A stretch of DNA of 64,000 nucleotides from assembly GCF_022682495.2 (NCBI RefSeq), contig NC_071398.1:100361880-100425879 (forward strand). Direction: 5' to 3'. Under the pieces are notes generated by a model, which saw only the letters and a program-made list of their open reading frames with translations, was not told the origin of the DNA and searched no databases. Below are positions 13,165 to 23,949 of the stretch, piece by piece (the stretch's first letter is position 1; every line of letters begins with the position of its first letter). The position numbers and the translations under genes are program-made. The DNA comes from Desmodus rotundus (taxonomy: Eukaryota; Chordata; Mammalia; Chiroptera; Phyllostomidae).

Positions 13165-13270
13165 CCCAAGGAGATGATTAATTCGCTGGGCCACGCTCAT
13201 CAATATCTTTGGACAGATCAACTGGAGTTTTCATTAAAGCCATATTAATGTCGCTGATACACAGCTGTGG
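13165..13270. promoter_or_regulatory. candidate conserved non-coding element C
   Basis: A compact AT-rich block contains 'gatgattaattcg', 'catcaatatctttggac', 'ttcattaaagccatattaatg' and an E-box CAGCTG at its right end. Several homeodomain and HNF6/CUT-like (atcaat) cores lie within 100 bases. Confidence 0.45.
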
Positions 13271-13284
13271 ACAGGTTATTCTAC

Positions 13285-13320
13285 AAAAAGAAGAAGAAGA
13301 AGAAGGAAGGAGGAGAGGAA
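13285..13320. repeat. (AAG)n purine-rich microsatellite
   Basis: About six AAG units grade into GGA-rich sequence. It is a simple polypurine tract between two candidate regulatory islands. Confidence 0.85.
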
Positions 13321-13374
13321 GAGCCACCTCTGCCTTGCCGACTCTTGGCGGGGTTAACGGGAACTGGCCCGTCC

Positions 13375-13560
13375 CTCATTAATGCTTCTCCCCCCAGCGT
13401 GTTTTGATGTATATTTCATGAGGATAAACAAACATTCATTTCACTTTGGGAAGGTGCTTGCTGTAATGTATTGTCAGAGGAGCCAGCAACGAGGGGACAT
13501 TAATTTCAATTCTGGTGTTTAAACACTTTGGCGAGTCCCAATTACTCATTGCAGGCTCGA
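13375..13560. promoter_or_regulatory. candidate conserved non-coding element D
   Basis: The island has 'cattaatgc', a forkhead-like 'gataaacaaacattc' and later 'cattaatttcaattc' and 'gtttaaacac'. Its spacing from elements A-C suggests one composite regulatory unit of about 1 kb. Confidence 0.45.
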
Positions 13561-13689
13561 TCCCAGGAGCCCCCGGGATGGTCGCTGGCTCCACCTCCAG
13601 CCACACGGCCCTTCCTGGGTGGGGACAGTGGGATGGCAGGGCGTCATCCGCAACATGACGGGCTGCTGCCATCTTCATGAAAAGCTGTG

Positions 13690-16105
13690 TGCAAACTACA
13701 CTTTGGAAAGGAAACTAGCTCCGACTTTGTTCTTGGCCTAAATCAGAGGCAGCCAGCCATTTCACGGAGCAGAGCGAAGCCTGGCCATCTAGGAAAGGGC
13801 CGTTCGGGAAAGAACGGGGAACGGAGACAGGGCCAGGTGCTCCTGCACTGAGGATGACCTCAGACGTGGGTGTGTCAGAGGTGGTGGCCCTGGTGCACTG
13901 GAGGGGCTCCGGGTGGCAGCTGCTGCCACCCCAGCTCTCTGCAGAAATGTGTGTGCAGCATCTCCATCCGAGCACGATCAGGGCCGCACGTGTCACGGGA
14001 GGAAACGTGTGGCTGAGTCTTGCCGCGCAGAGGACGCCGCCCGCGTCAGCAGTTACCATCCGTTCCCAGTCCGCTCTGACAGCAGCCGTGACTTCACCCA
14101 AAGGCTCTGCAGTGGTGTGCCAGGTCTCCTTTTCAGGCTGCTACCCATCTGTATACACAATACCCCAGAGACGCTCTCCACCTGCAGGGACCGGCCAGCA
14201 GACACCTCACCCAACGGAGGAACCCTTTGCAACAGTGGGAACCACAGCTGTGACGCGCGTCCCCACAGGCGCTTCCAGTCTGGGGCAAACCATCTAAACA
14301 TGGACGTGCCAGGTCTCACAGACACAGCCTGGCTGAGGGGGAGAGAGGGAGGTGACGAGATGCCAGGACATGCCAGCCCCTGGAATGAGGGGCCAGTGTC
14401 CGCAAAGGATGCTGCCACAAAGACCAGCCTGGGGAGCAACCTGGGACTGCCCGAGGGGCAGAGCCCGGGGCCCACGGTGGGACACTGCCGCACACAGGTC
14501 CCAATCAGTGCCTGCGGCAGGGCACAGCGGAAGGTCAGCAAGGCCTGAAAAGCGCGAGGAGGAGAAACCCGTCGGGCTCACGTCCAAGTTGTCTCTTCCC
14601 CAAGGGAGCGCTAAGTGCACACTTTGCCCACGTGCACGTTCTCAAAAAGCGCCCAGGACCAGACGCAAGACGGCAATCCCGTTGTGGTGACCGGACAGCC
14701 GTGCCCCACCCCCACCCCCCACTGAAGTAGCGAACCCAGGCTCTGAGGACCCCGCACGTGCTCGTGGCCTCACTCACTCAGACTCGCACCGAACCGGCAC
14801 CTGGGCGGGGCTGCTGCACAGGGAGGGGCGCCTGTCCGTAGGGGCCTCCAGTCTGGCCCTGATGTGCATTTGTCAGAGACACGCCCCCAGAGCCGCCCTC
14901 CATGCTGCCAGGGGCTGGCAGCTGCAGTGCCACACCGGGCACACACTGGTCACCTCCTGTCCCAGCTCCACCAGTGGGCCCAGGCCACCCTGCTATGGTG
15001 AGACGGCCCGAGTGCCACCCCGGGACCCCACGGCTGTGCGCCATCACGCGCCACTCACTGGTCCGACAAACTCATCCAAGGGTGAGGACAGCCCTGACCT
15101 GGGCCCAGGGGACCGGGGACAGTGAGTGGACACTTCGACTCTCTCACAGACTCAGCCAGACCAGACAGGTTTGGCAGAACAGAGAGGCCGTGAGGTGTGG
15201 GTATAGGCAGAGTGGGGAGCCGGAATGGAACCGGAGAGGGCTCCCTCCAGAGCAAACCGCCTGTGCTGACCTATGATGCGTCTGTTACAAGTACAATCCA
15301 GTGGGAATCACCACAACGATGAGCGCCCATTAGCGCCCACCTCCCAGGGCAGGGCTGGCTCACAGGTATCCTGCCCTCTGGTCCTCACAGATTCCCTGCC
15401 TGTAGGTCGCTCTCCCCCTTCTGGTGCGTACCTGGAGGTCTGGGGAGGCCAAGCAACAGTATCAACAACATGGCTACTCAGGACTCAAATGCTTCCCGCC
15501 AGGAGGTGCTGCTCTGGGCCAGGCGCCTGCTGGCGCCACCCAGAAGGCCGAGGGCCTGGCGTGACACACGTGTGGGCTCCCCGCAGCGCTACTCCAGCCC
15601 CCGTTTCCCCGTCTGAAACGGAGGAGGTGCCTACCTTCTAGAGCGTGGGAACAGCATCCCAACGCGGTTCCTGGCAGAGTCTGTGGAGAGGAATTCTCCG
15701 TCTCCAGCACCCCACCAGCGCTGGGAAAGAGAACGACTTCATTCACTCTTTCCTGACCCCAGGTGCAGAGTGCGGGTCTGGGGTAGGAGGACTGACGGCG
15801 GGCCCTCCGCGCCTTCCGCCCCAGAAGCACGCAGGTGGCCCTGGGCTGCAGGGCAGGGGAGACCTCCCGCTCTGGGACACTGCGATAGGCTGCTCTGACG
15901 CGGTCAGCGTGAGTTGGAAGCACGTTTTTCATGAAAACAAAACTGAACACAACAACACAGAAATCTAGGGTAGGCCGTTCCTGTCCCCCGGGGACAGCTG
16001 GGGCCCCACAGGAAGTGGGCTGCGGTTGAGTCGAGTAAACCCCGGACCCTGCTCACGCTTCGGACTCTTGCACGGGTCCCTGTATGCAGCAACAGGCCGA
16101 GCCGG
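13690..16105. other. unique GC-rich non-coding sequence
   Basis: No exon or repeat was recognised. Overlapping open frames on both strands show no domain motifs. Confidence 0.55.
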
Positions 16106-16109
16106 CTCG

Positions 16110-16240
16110 CATTTGAAGACCAGGCTTGAGTCCTGTTCCGAGACTGCGACATCCTCTGTCCTTGAGGAAGTCACTCAACCTCTCTAAGACTCGGTTTCCA
16201 GATCAGTAATCGGCTCTTGTAGTTGATGTCGAGTCCCTGG
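16110..16240 (+). repeat. MIR SINE fragment
   Basis: The plus strand shows the MIR core order: a 'cttgaggaagtcactcaacctctctaa'-type segment followed by 'gactcggtttccagatcagtaa', corresponding to 'cctcagtttcctcatctgtaaa' in the consensus. The copy is diverged. Confidence 0.65.
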
Positions 16241-17304
16241 GGCCGTGGTGGCGATTCAGGGAGCTCATCAATCTGCGAGTGAGCTTCATTTCTCACTGGG
16301 GCTCAACATACAAGCCCACGTGGCTCCTCACCACCCCCTGCTGGGTCAAGTTCACTCACCTTCCTCACTGTGGACAGGAGTGCGGTCAAACGACACACCT
16401 GCACAGAAGTCGTGGGAGTCAAAGCACACACGACCAGCTCGGTGCCTCTCATCTCTTGCCCACGCAAGTGGCACAAGAGCGACTCCATCCGGGGAGCTCA
16501 CAGGGAGAACAGCCCCTACCGCCCATCAGCAGTCTCTGGGTGTTCGCTCTGCTCGGGAAGGCGCGTCTACGCACAGCTCAACGCCCCAGCGGTCCCTCAC
16601 GTCTGCGGACATCTAGGAACCTAGGACCCTCACGGAAACCTCCAGACACAGTCTTCTCCGCCCGAGGGCTGGCGTCGGAGAAGTACCCCGTCCGTCCACC
16701 TTGACCACACTGAGCCTTCTCTCCATGTCTCTCCGTTCTGGCTTCTTACGTGTTTGCAGCATTTAGAAACCTCAAGGCTTCGGGAAAGCCCTACCGTGTA
16801 AATCGCCTTTGTTCTCCCTCAGTTTTTCAGAATTCATAGAACAGAAGAGAAATCAAAGAATAAAGACAGATCTTTTCTTTCCGCAACACTCCCACCCAAC
16901 ATCACGAAGCGGGGCGCACGGTGACAGCGCTGCGTCCAACGCAAGTAAACAGGTCTGTGTGTGCCTCCTGCACGGAGCGGACGGGACGCCTGAGCTGGAG
17001 GAAGCCGGAGGTCGGGCGCGTGGCTGGTTTGAACGCAAGTCTGTCTGTGAGACTTTCTGCATGTGAAGTGCAGGCATGGGGTGTAGGAAGAACTTTGAGC
17101 CTTGAGGTGATGCCCCACCCACAGTAAAAGGAAGAAGACACATCCAGACACACAACTTCTTGTCCTTCCTGGGAAGCTGTGCAGTGGTCTGGTCCCAAAT
17201 CCTGCTCTGCCACCAGACCCCCCCGGGGAAGCACTGGGCCTCATGGTCCTGAAAACAGTGAGCCGCACCCTCTTGCCTCACTGGTCCCGGGAGTCACCAT
17301 AACA

Positions 17305-17480
17305 GGGTGAGACGGCGTGGCCTGGTGGAAGAGGCACTGGCCTTCCCGGGACCGGGGTAGAGGTCTGATTCGGGACACGCTCTATGGGGCAAGGGAGAGC
17401 TCCTTGGATTCCTGAGCTTCCTCATGTATAAAATGAGGCTCCCTCCCATCTTGGGGCACCCTGATAGGGATGACACGAGA
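17305..17480 (+). repeat. MIR SINE
   Basis: It starts with the MIR 5' text 'gcctggtggaagaggcactgg' and continues to 'agcttcctcatgtataaaatgagg', which matches the 3' part of the core. This is a nearly complete but diverged copy. Confidence 0.65.
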
Positions 17481-18119
17481 GGACAGCTGCCGTGCTACCT
17501 GGGAAGCTGCACCCAGGACACCAATGCCGGTGTCCCTGACTGAGGGCGTGCACAGGTCAGCTATCATTGATGGCTCACAGAGCTGCACAAGCCGACCTCA
17601 AGGTTTAAACCCAATCTTGAAGACAGTGGAAAAATCACACTCTCGGAGGCTTTCCTTCCCTCCAACATCCTCAGGACACGCTTGGGGACAGCTCTCCGCG
17701 TCATGCGACCCTCAGCCTAGTCATGAGCAGGACTGGCGTACATTAGAAAGTAGAGACAGGGTCCCGCCCCCGCCCAGAGCTTCTGTGTCCTGGCAAGGAC
17801 CTGTCTGCAGGGAAGGGAGGTGCCAGGTGAGCCAGTGAGGGACTCAGATCCCGGACCCTGGGGACTCGGCCTGGCAGGACTCAGCACGACTGCCCGGGCC
17901 TCTCCCTCAGCCACAGCCCGTCGGTCCGCCGTGGAGGAGGTAGGAGGCCATCTGACAGTGGGAGAAACTCAGGGGCACCTGGGACGTGGCTGTCGTGACA
18001 GCACAAGATCAGCTTTTTTTCCTTTATGTTGCAGGATCCAGCTCACGGGTGGAGTTGATAGTTGACAAAAACAGCAACTTTTAAGTGACTGAAGTTGTCG
18101 TTCTTAAAGTAAAAGTTCC

Positions 18120-18215
18120 TAGAGATCAGGGTTTTTTCTGTTTTGATTACTAATGTATTATACCAAGTGTGACAGAGGGCCTGGCATCTGCCAAGTGCTC
18201 AATAAATACTCATTC
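18120..18215 (+). repeat. L2/MIR 3'-end fragment
   Basis: The tail 'gcctggcatctgccaagtgctcaataaatactcattcc' matches the shared L2/MIR 3' terminus (gcctggcacatagtaggtgctcaataaat). The AATAAA here belongs to the repeat and not to a gene. Confidence 0.65.
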
Positions 18216-18924
18216 CATTGGTGGATGGATGCAAGGAAGGACAGATGGATAGACAAGTAAGTCCTTCCTGGGGGCCCAAAAAGAGCTGTACCAAAACCAC
18301 TGTTTAGGAACACTCATAAAGAAAGCGATTCCAAAGTGCACTCTATGTCCGCTTTCTCCCCGGTTCAGAACGCCCAGAAGGGCCTGTGTGAACTGGGGTG
18401 GCCAAGAGAGTGTGTTAAAGGAAGAAGGTACCGTTCCACCTCTTCCCATCAGGCCCCCAACAACCGGGCATCGTGTCCCTTCGCACAGCTGCAGCCAGGG
18501 CGTGCGCTACAGTTACGTTCCCACGGCACCCCAGCGACGCATCCGTACCGTAGTGCTCAGTTTCCCGCGCACCTGCATGGCGCCCACACAAACACCCGAA
18601 GGCGCTCTCCCATTTGCCTGACTACTTAAAGCAGTCCCTCGAGGTCTTCTCTGAACTATTACTTTATTTAGCAAGTCCCCTGTTTCTGAGCAAACATTGT
18701 TATCATCAGACACAGGGCTGCATCTGAGTTCCCCAGGACAACAGACGAAAGCCTGGAGCGGAGTTTAAGTCACCGTCTTTCCTCGGTTACTTTTCATCTC
18801 CTTGCTGTCCCGGCTGGGAGCAGAAACACACAGGCCGGCCACGCTGAGGCTGTCCCCTCCCGGCCCCAGGTCCCAGAGCTGCTGGGACACGACCTCAAAC
18901 AGCTGCCTCTGAGGGGTGGATATG

Positions 18925-19030
18925 TTAACTCCACAATTAATACTTTAAACCCTTGGAAGTCCAAAGATTTATTTTAAATGCCTAATTATCTTCGCAACTT
19001 CATTTACTTGTTTTCTAGTTGCATTCCCTA
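18925..19030. promoter_or_regulatory. AT-rich island, weak conserved-element candidate
   Basis: AT-rich sequence with 'cacaattaatac', 'atttattttaaatgcctaattatc' and 'catttac' precedes a GT microsatellite. It carries several TAAT cores but is less sharply bounded than the other candidates. Confidence 0.3.
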
Positions 19031-19036
19031 AGGTTA

Positions 19037-19039
<3 letters not shown>

Positions 19040-19074
<35 letters not shown>
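19040..19074. repeat. (GT)17 microsatellite
   Basis: About 17 uninterrupted GT units lie nine bases before the TA target site of the mariner element. Confidence 0.93.
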
Positions 19075-19080
<6 letters not shown>

Positions 19081-19084
19081 CGTA

Positions 19085-19759
19085 CAAGGTCTGTCTGGAA
19101 AAAGTCCAGCCGTAGTTAATATAATCAGAGTAGTTTGTGCGACATCGATGTAACCAGGCAGCTAAGGAGAGGGGACTGGAATGCACACGCGTGAACTATG
19201 ATGACTTCACTGCACTAGTCAGTGGGGTGGTAGACGCCATTGAGGGAGCATGTGCACTGTGTGGCCATCGCATTCAAAATGACTGAGCGAGTAGAACAAT
19301 GAATCTGCGTCAAATTTTGCGTTCAGCTTGAACATTCCCTCCGTGGAAACTATTCGTATGATTCGCAAGGCCTCAGCTACGGGCACCTGGTGATTGGCAG
19401 CTTCATCAGGACAACACGCCTGCTCATGCATCACATCTGATGCAGAGTTTTCTAGTGAAACATGAAATCACCCAGGTGACTCGGCCCCCTACAGCCCAGA
19501 TCTGGTCCCCTGAGACTTCTGGCTTTTCCCAAAACTAAAATCACCTTTGAAAGGGAAGAGATTTCAGATCATCAATGAGATTCAGGAAAATACAATGGGG
19601 CAGCTGATGGCAATTGGGAGAACTGTGAGGTCCCAAGGTGACTCCTCTGAAGGGGACTGAGGCATCATTTTCCTATGTACAATGTTTCTTGTATCTTCTT
19701 CAACAAATGTCTCTATTTTTCATAGTACATGGCTGGACACCTTCTGGACAGGCCTCATG
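19085..19759 (+). mobile_element. mariner DNA transposon, internally deleted
   Basis: Both ends are flanked by TA (19083-19084 and 19760-19761), the target of Tc1/mariner transposases. The left end caaggtctgtctgg and the reverse complement of the right end, catgaggcctgtccag, form imperfect terminal inverted repeats, and both continue into a 'GTCCAGCC' block. In between, the plus strand carries pieces of a mariner transposase in broken frames. These include an N-terminal segment and the conserved C-terminal YSPDLVP-DFWLFPK stretch, interrupted by a stop. The element is about 675 bp against about 1.3 kb for a full copy, so the middle of the gene is missing. It is a non-autonomous fossil. Confidence 0.85.
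19280..19640 (+). pseudogene. mariner transposase remnant
   Basis: Reading the plus strand from an ATG at about 19280 gives a short mariner-like N-terminal text with early stops. After a junction near 19380-19400 come remains of the 'DN-PAHAS' catalytic region (ggacaacacgcctgctcatgcatc). Then comes PYSPDLVP followed by a stop and DFWLFPK (about 19487-19535), and KGKRFQ-like text about ten codons later, after a frame change. In intact enzymes of this family these regions carry the second and third acidic residues of the DD34D triad. Frame changes and stops make an active protein impossible. Confidence 0.75.
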
Positions 19760-20284
19760 TATGTACACGTGTGCACCCCCGGCCCATGCACACACTTCAC
19801 TTCCTGTGACCTGAGCACAAAGAGTAAAAGCACAGCCAGTTTCCCCTCCGTCGTTCTCAGGCTGTATTTCTTCTCGCAAGAGAAAAGTTTCTGAGTTTTA
19901 AAATGCCACGCCCATGCATAGTAGGCACTCTGAGCGTCTGTGGAGTTATAAACCAAGGATAAAGAGCATAAACTGCACACAGAGGCTCCGGGAGCAGGGG
20001 GTGGGCCGGGAGGAGAGACGGGGGTGGGGGGGCGTGAGGGCAGCCGGGGTCCCACGGAGCAGGAGTCCATTCCGGAGGAAAGCGGCCTGTTCGACGTGTG
20101 CAGTGGCCTAGTGGCTTTCTGTCAAACACAGTGACAGCCTCAAAGGCCCCTTCGGGACAGAAAAATCGCGTGATCTCACCACCGATGCCTAGAAGACTCA
20201 GAAATGTCCAGCCAGCGCTGACCAACTGGCCCTGTATCGGGTGCTGGAGCCGTGGGCCCACTGGGTGGGAGGTTACAACTGGGT

Positions 20285-20430
20285 TCTTTCGAAGTTGAAA
20301 TTTCAAAAGTATTCATGTTCTTCAGACACCCTCAAAACAAGCTTCATAGCTTTCTTTTTAAAAAAGGCAATTGAATGCTTGCTTTATGATCATCTAGAAT
20401 CTGATTTTTTAGTAACTAGTGTCTAGTTTT
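20285..20430. promoter_or_regulatory. AT-rich island, weak conserved-element candidate
   Basis: AT-rich sequence with 'aattgaatgcttgctttatgatcatctagaatctg' stands out from GC-rich flanks. It has few recognisable sites and is offered only as a weak candidate. Confidence 0.28.
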
Positions 20431-20700
20431 GCATGGAATGTCAGCCCGGAAGCTCCTGGGAAACCGTCAGGCTGCCTGACCAACACGTGGGGAGGGGCCG
20501 GATTTCCACGTGGGACACCATCACGACTCGGTTCCCTTCCGTCTCCTTCTTGCCAGGAAGGGAGACACCCTTCCTAATTGCACACGGTCACCGGTGTCTC
20601 TGATGACACCATCCCTGACAATTATGACTGGTTCAGTGGGGTAAAAAAAGAGGCGGGAGTTTGGAGTCAGAAGACAAACCTGTGACTCTCAGGCGCGCTC

Positions 20701-20738
20701 CCCGCCTCTGAGCCTCAGCCCCGCCTCTGAGCCTCAGC
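20701..20738. repeat. two tandem copies of a 19-bp unit
   Basis: The unit begins cccgcctctgagcctcagc and is repeated exactly, with the start of a third copy following. The text looks like a local duplication within an old MIR-like segment. Confidence 0.85.
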
Positions 20739-22330
20739 CCCGCCACCTGGGGACGAGGCCCTCCTTCCGAGGGGCCGCGAAGACCACGTGAGGACACGGA
20801 CCCGGCAGAGGCCCAGAGGGCCAGTTCTGGGTGGGCAGCTAGCTGTCCTCCAAGTAGACTAAAAACAACTACAAAACAAAAGCAGTAGCGAATTCTGTCT
20901 TCCAACTACTTACACGATAACTAAGTGAATACAAACGGTTTTGACTTCTCACTAAGCAGGATCAGGCCTTGCTCAGACCCAGTGATCTGGGGCTGGTTAC
21001 TGTGGCCGGCAGGCTGATGACCTCACCCTGTGACGTGACAAGCGGAAAGGCACAAAGAGAGCTGTCTGCTGGCACTGCCAGCCCCCCCGCCGCGCGCCGC
21101 CATCTGCTCTGGAAGGGGCCCTTCGACCACCTCACAGCTTTGCGTGTCCTCCGGGGCCAGGTCCCTGTGTCCCAACAGCCGTCCTCAGGTCCCACAGCAG
21201 CAGGTGGCGCCCTGACTCAGGAACCTGCAGCCGAGTCTGGGACGGGTTGCTGGCCCTCAGTCCTCCCCCCTCACCGCCACCTCCTGCTTGGTTACCAACC
21301 GGAAGCGCACCGCTGATGTGGCCAACGGGGAGGGGGGGTGGTGGGCCAGGAACCTGTCCCGCGGGGGGGAGAGTGAGGACCAGGTGGCAACACCTGTGCA
21401 CAGTTTCATACTTACTGACTAGCCCAGCGCTCCAAACACATCTCGGGACAAGAAGATCACGTCGAGTCTGATTTCGTTTCTTTGTCCCCACACCATGCAT
21501 GACATCGCTTCTCAGCAGCCCTGCATAATCTAAGTTCCAGTGGCCTTGGGAGTCCTCCCTGCCCCAGACAGTCTCCCCTGGAGTGTGGGCGGAAAACAGA
21601 GTTGCCCCCAGGACTACCCTGCTGCCTGGGTAGTGGCAGAGGCTGAGGGAGAGAATGTGATCTCTGGCAGAAAAAGGTTCACCGGCAGCGGCCACCCAGC
21701 AGACCCCCAAGGATGACGACGGGCACTGTCTTGGGTTTGAGTAAGCAAGAACCCACCCTCGAGAGAAGATGCACAAACCTGTCTCTCCTCCTGTGAGCCC
21801 CTCTGCCCTCCCTTCCCCAACAACTGTTCCCCAGACAGCCAGGCTGCTGACCACCAAGTTTACCTGATGCACTGGGAGGGGAGGAAACCACAGCCCCGCA
21901 CCTACCCCACACGCACGCACAGTGCAAGCAGAACCTGACACACACCCCGAGCCTCATACTGTTTCAATCATCCTTAGAAACTTTCGGACAACACAATCTA
22001 CCGTGGGAAAGCACCTGCTTTGAGGAGGGGTTAACTCCTAGTGTGAATGCTGGTTAACGAACACCAGCAGGATACGAGACACAGGGGCGAGTGTCCCAGG
22101 GACGGGCTGTGGCAGCCAAGCGACAGGCCCTGACTTTTCACTCGGGGACAGGCCACCGGCTCCTGTGCCTGGCCCGTTGTGTAAAGAAGGCTGACAGATT
22201 TGCTCATCAAAAATGCAATTCCATGGGAGCATCTGACTTGGAGAGACACAGACCCAGGAAGGCTCACGGGGTTCCTGCGGGGGAAGGCGGGGCACGGGGT
22301 GGACCAGAGCGATGGGCCCTGCGGGTGGGC

Positions 22331-22344
22331 GGGGGGGGGGGGGG
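22331..22344. repeat. poly-G run (14 nt)
   Basis: Fourteen G in a row are followed by further G runs (gagggggg). It is a potential G-quadruplex former and a likely site of sequencing-length error. Confidence 0.9.
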
Positions 22345-22749
22345 TGAGGGGGGCAATCGGGCAGGCCTGGGAAGCTGGGGCCACACTTTGACGTAGGGCT
22401 AGCGTCAGTGGCTCTCTGTGCTCCACCAATGGGTTTCCTTCTCCTGAGGAGACAGCCCCACCCACATACAGTGACCAGCTTCAGGAGGGGCCCCTTCACA
22501 CCCCCCAGTAGGGGAGTCACCGTGGTTCCCCACTGCCCGCCACTCCACCTCAGCCTCGCCTAGTGCAAGGCGTTGCACTGGAACACACGTGGCTTTCCCC
22601 AGGCCCCTGTGGGTGTGGGCACCCTCGCACACTTTCTGTGAAACGGGCTGCTACACTACATTCGTGACGAATCACAGAGGTGAACTCCCCACTCGCCACC
22701 CCTTCAGCTCCTCTCCCTAATCTCGCTGCACTCATCCTGTGAGCCAGAG

Positions 22750-22985
22750 CCTGTTTGGGCTGCCCTAACAAAAACACCCCAGGCTGGTGGCTGGGAGCAA
22801 GAGGATAGCATTTCTCACAGCTCTGGAGGCTGGAAGTTCAAGGTCAAGGTGCCAGTAGATTCGGTGTCTGGCGAGGACTTGCTTCCTGGAGACCTCGAAT
22901 GGTGAAGGGTGAGGGAGTTCTGGGGGCTCTTCCATCACCGAGTTAAACCCATTTGTGAGAGCCTCGCCCTCTCGCCCTGGCCGCT
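22750..22985 (-). repeat. MaLR LTR fragment (MST/MLT1 type)
   Basis: On the minus strand the text runs 'caccgaatctactggcaccttgacc', then 'cttccagcctccagagctgtgagaaat' and ends with a 'tttttgttagggcagcccaaac'-type 3' end. These blocks are in the order of the 3' half of ERVL-MaLR LTRs. The fragment lacks the start of the LTR, and the family polyadenylation signal is degraded. Confidence 0.75.
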
Positions 22986-22989
22986 GCCC

Positions 22990-23850
22990 AAAGCCCCTCC
23001 TCCGTACCGTGCCATGGGGGCTGGAGTCGCAACATGCGTGCTTGGGGGACACCTGGCCTGCAGCACTGTCCCCACCAAGCTGCTCTCCCCCAAGTCCTGC
23101 AGATGGGCGGGCAGGCAGTCCCTCTGTCACCTGGGCCCTCACTGAGCCCGCCCCTCCTCCACACTGCTGCTGGCTGTTGCCTCCTCTCACCACCCCTGGG
23201 ATCCCCTTCCCTTACCCCCACCTCTTCCCCAGGAAGCCAACCTCATGCCCATGAGCCCCAAGTGCCTGCTTCTGGCTCTGAATGTCCCTGTACCTTTAAA
23301 TCATGACGCCCAATCAGCAGCCGTACTGAACGTTTCCTGCAGTTCTAACCTGGACACCGGCAGCCCCCGGGGAAGGTATCAGTGCCCAGTTTCCTGAGGG
23401 CCCGCAGAGCCTTAGAGCTGTGGGTGGGCGGGGCATCCCACACAGTGTGGTCCGTCAGGCAGCCCTGCTCCAAGACACTCTCACCTGCCCTGAGCCACGA
23501 GGGCTCCGCCTGAGTCTTGTCAAGACCTTAGCAGGACCTTCCAGTTGGGCCAAGGACCCCAGCTGCAGTGTGCAAAGGGTGTGGCAGTGACCAGAGGAGC
23601 CCATGCTGCTATTGTGCGAGCTGATGACACCCAGGCAGTGCAGGGACTGCCGTCTCCAGTGCGGAGGAGCGGGGCAGGGCCATGGCTGTTATCAATACTG
23701 AAGTGAACGGGAGGGGAGCGATGCCCTAGTGTCCTCAAGGCCAGGCTGGAACCGGAGGCAGGAACACAACCCGGAAGGAAAACCAACAAAGAACATTTTA
23801 CGTTTTCACCAAAACTCCCAAGGGAGCAACCTCTGGGTGCCACTGGTCAG
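22990..23850. other. unique GC-rich non-coding sequence
   Basis: Nothing was recognised beyond possible further diverged MaLR sequence at the left edge. Confidence 0.5.
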
Positions 23851-23854
23851 CCCA

Positions 23855-23945
23855 GGGCCAGGTGTGCATGCAGCCTTGTTCCTGTCCTGGCTCTGCCACC
23901 TGCCAGCCATGTGACGTGACATCATCGGTCCCCTTGCCCATCCCT
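23855..23945 (+). repeat. MIR SINE fragment
   Basis: The block 'cctggctctgccacctgccagccatgtgacgtgacatcatc' matches the central MIR core (ggctctgccacttactagctgtgtgacc). Only this core region is recognisable. Confidence 0.55.
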
Positions 23946-23949
23946 GGAG

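Larger units (their letters stand above)
19765..22745. other. mostly unique sequence with small simple repeats
   Basis: Nothing gene-like was recognised. A 19-bp unit is duplicated at 20701-20738 inside GC-rich sequence, an AT-rich patch lies at 20285-20430, and a G14 run is at 22331-22344. The 269-codon minus-strand frame at 21132-21941 has no motif and overlaps frames on the other strand. Confidence 0.55.

Noticed and set aside
18181..18205. AATAAA at 18203 as a gene polyadenylation signal
   Set aside because: The signal lies inside the conserved 3' end of an L2/MIR repeat.
19904..19950. Possible further L2/MIR tail (gcatagtaggcactctgag)
   Set aside because: Only a short match is present, too little to support a separate feature.
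21132..21941. 269-codon minus-strand open frame
   Set aside because: The GC-rich composition explains its length. It has no motif, and the predicted protein is rich in G, P and S with frames open opposite it.
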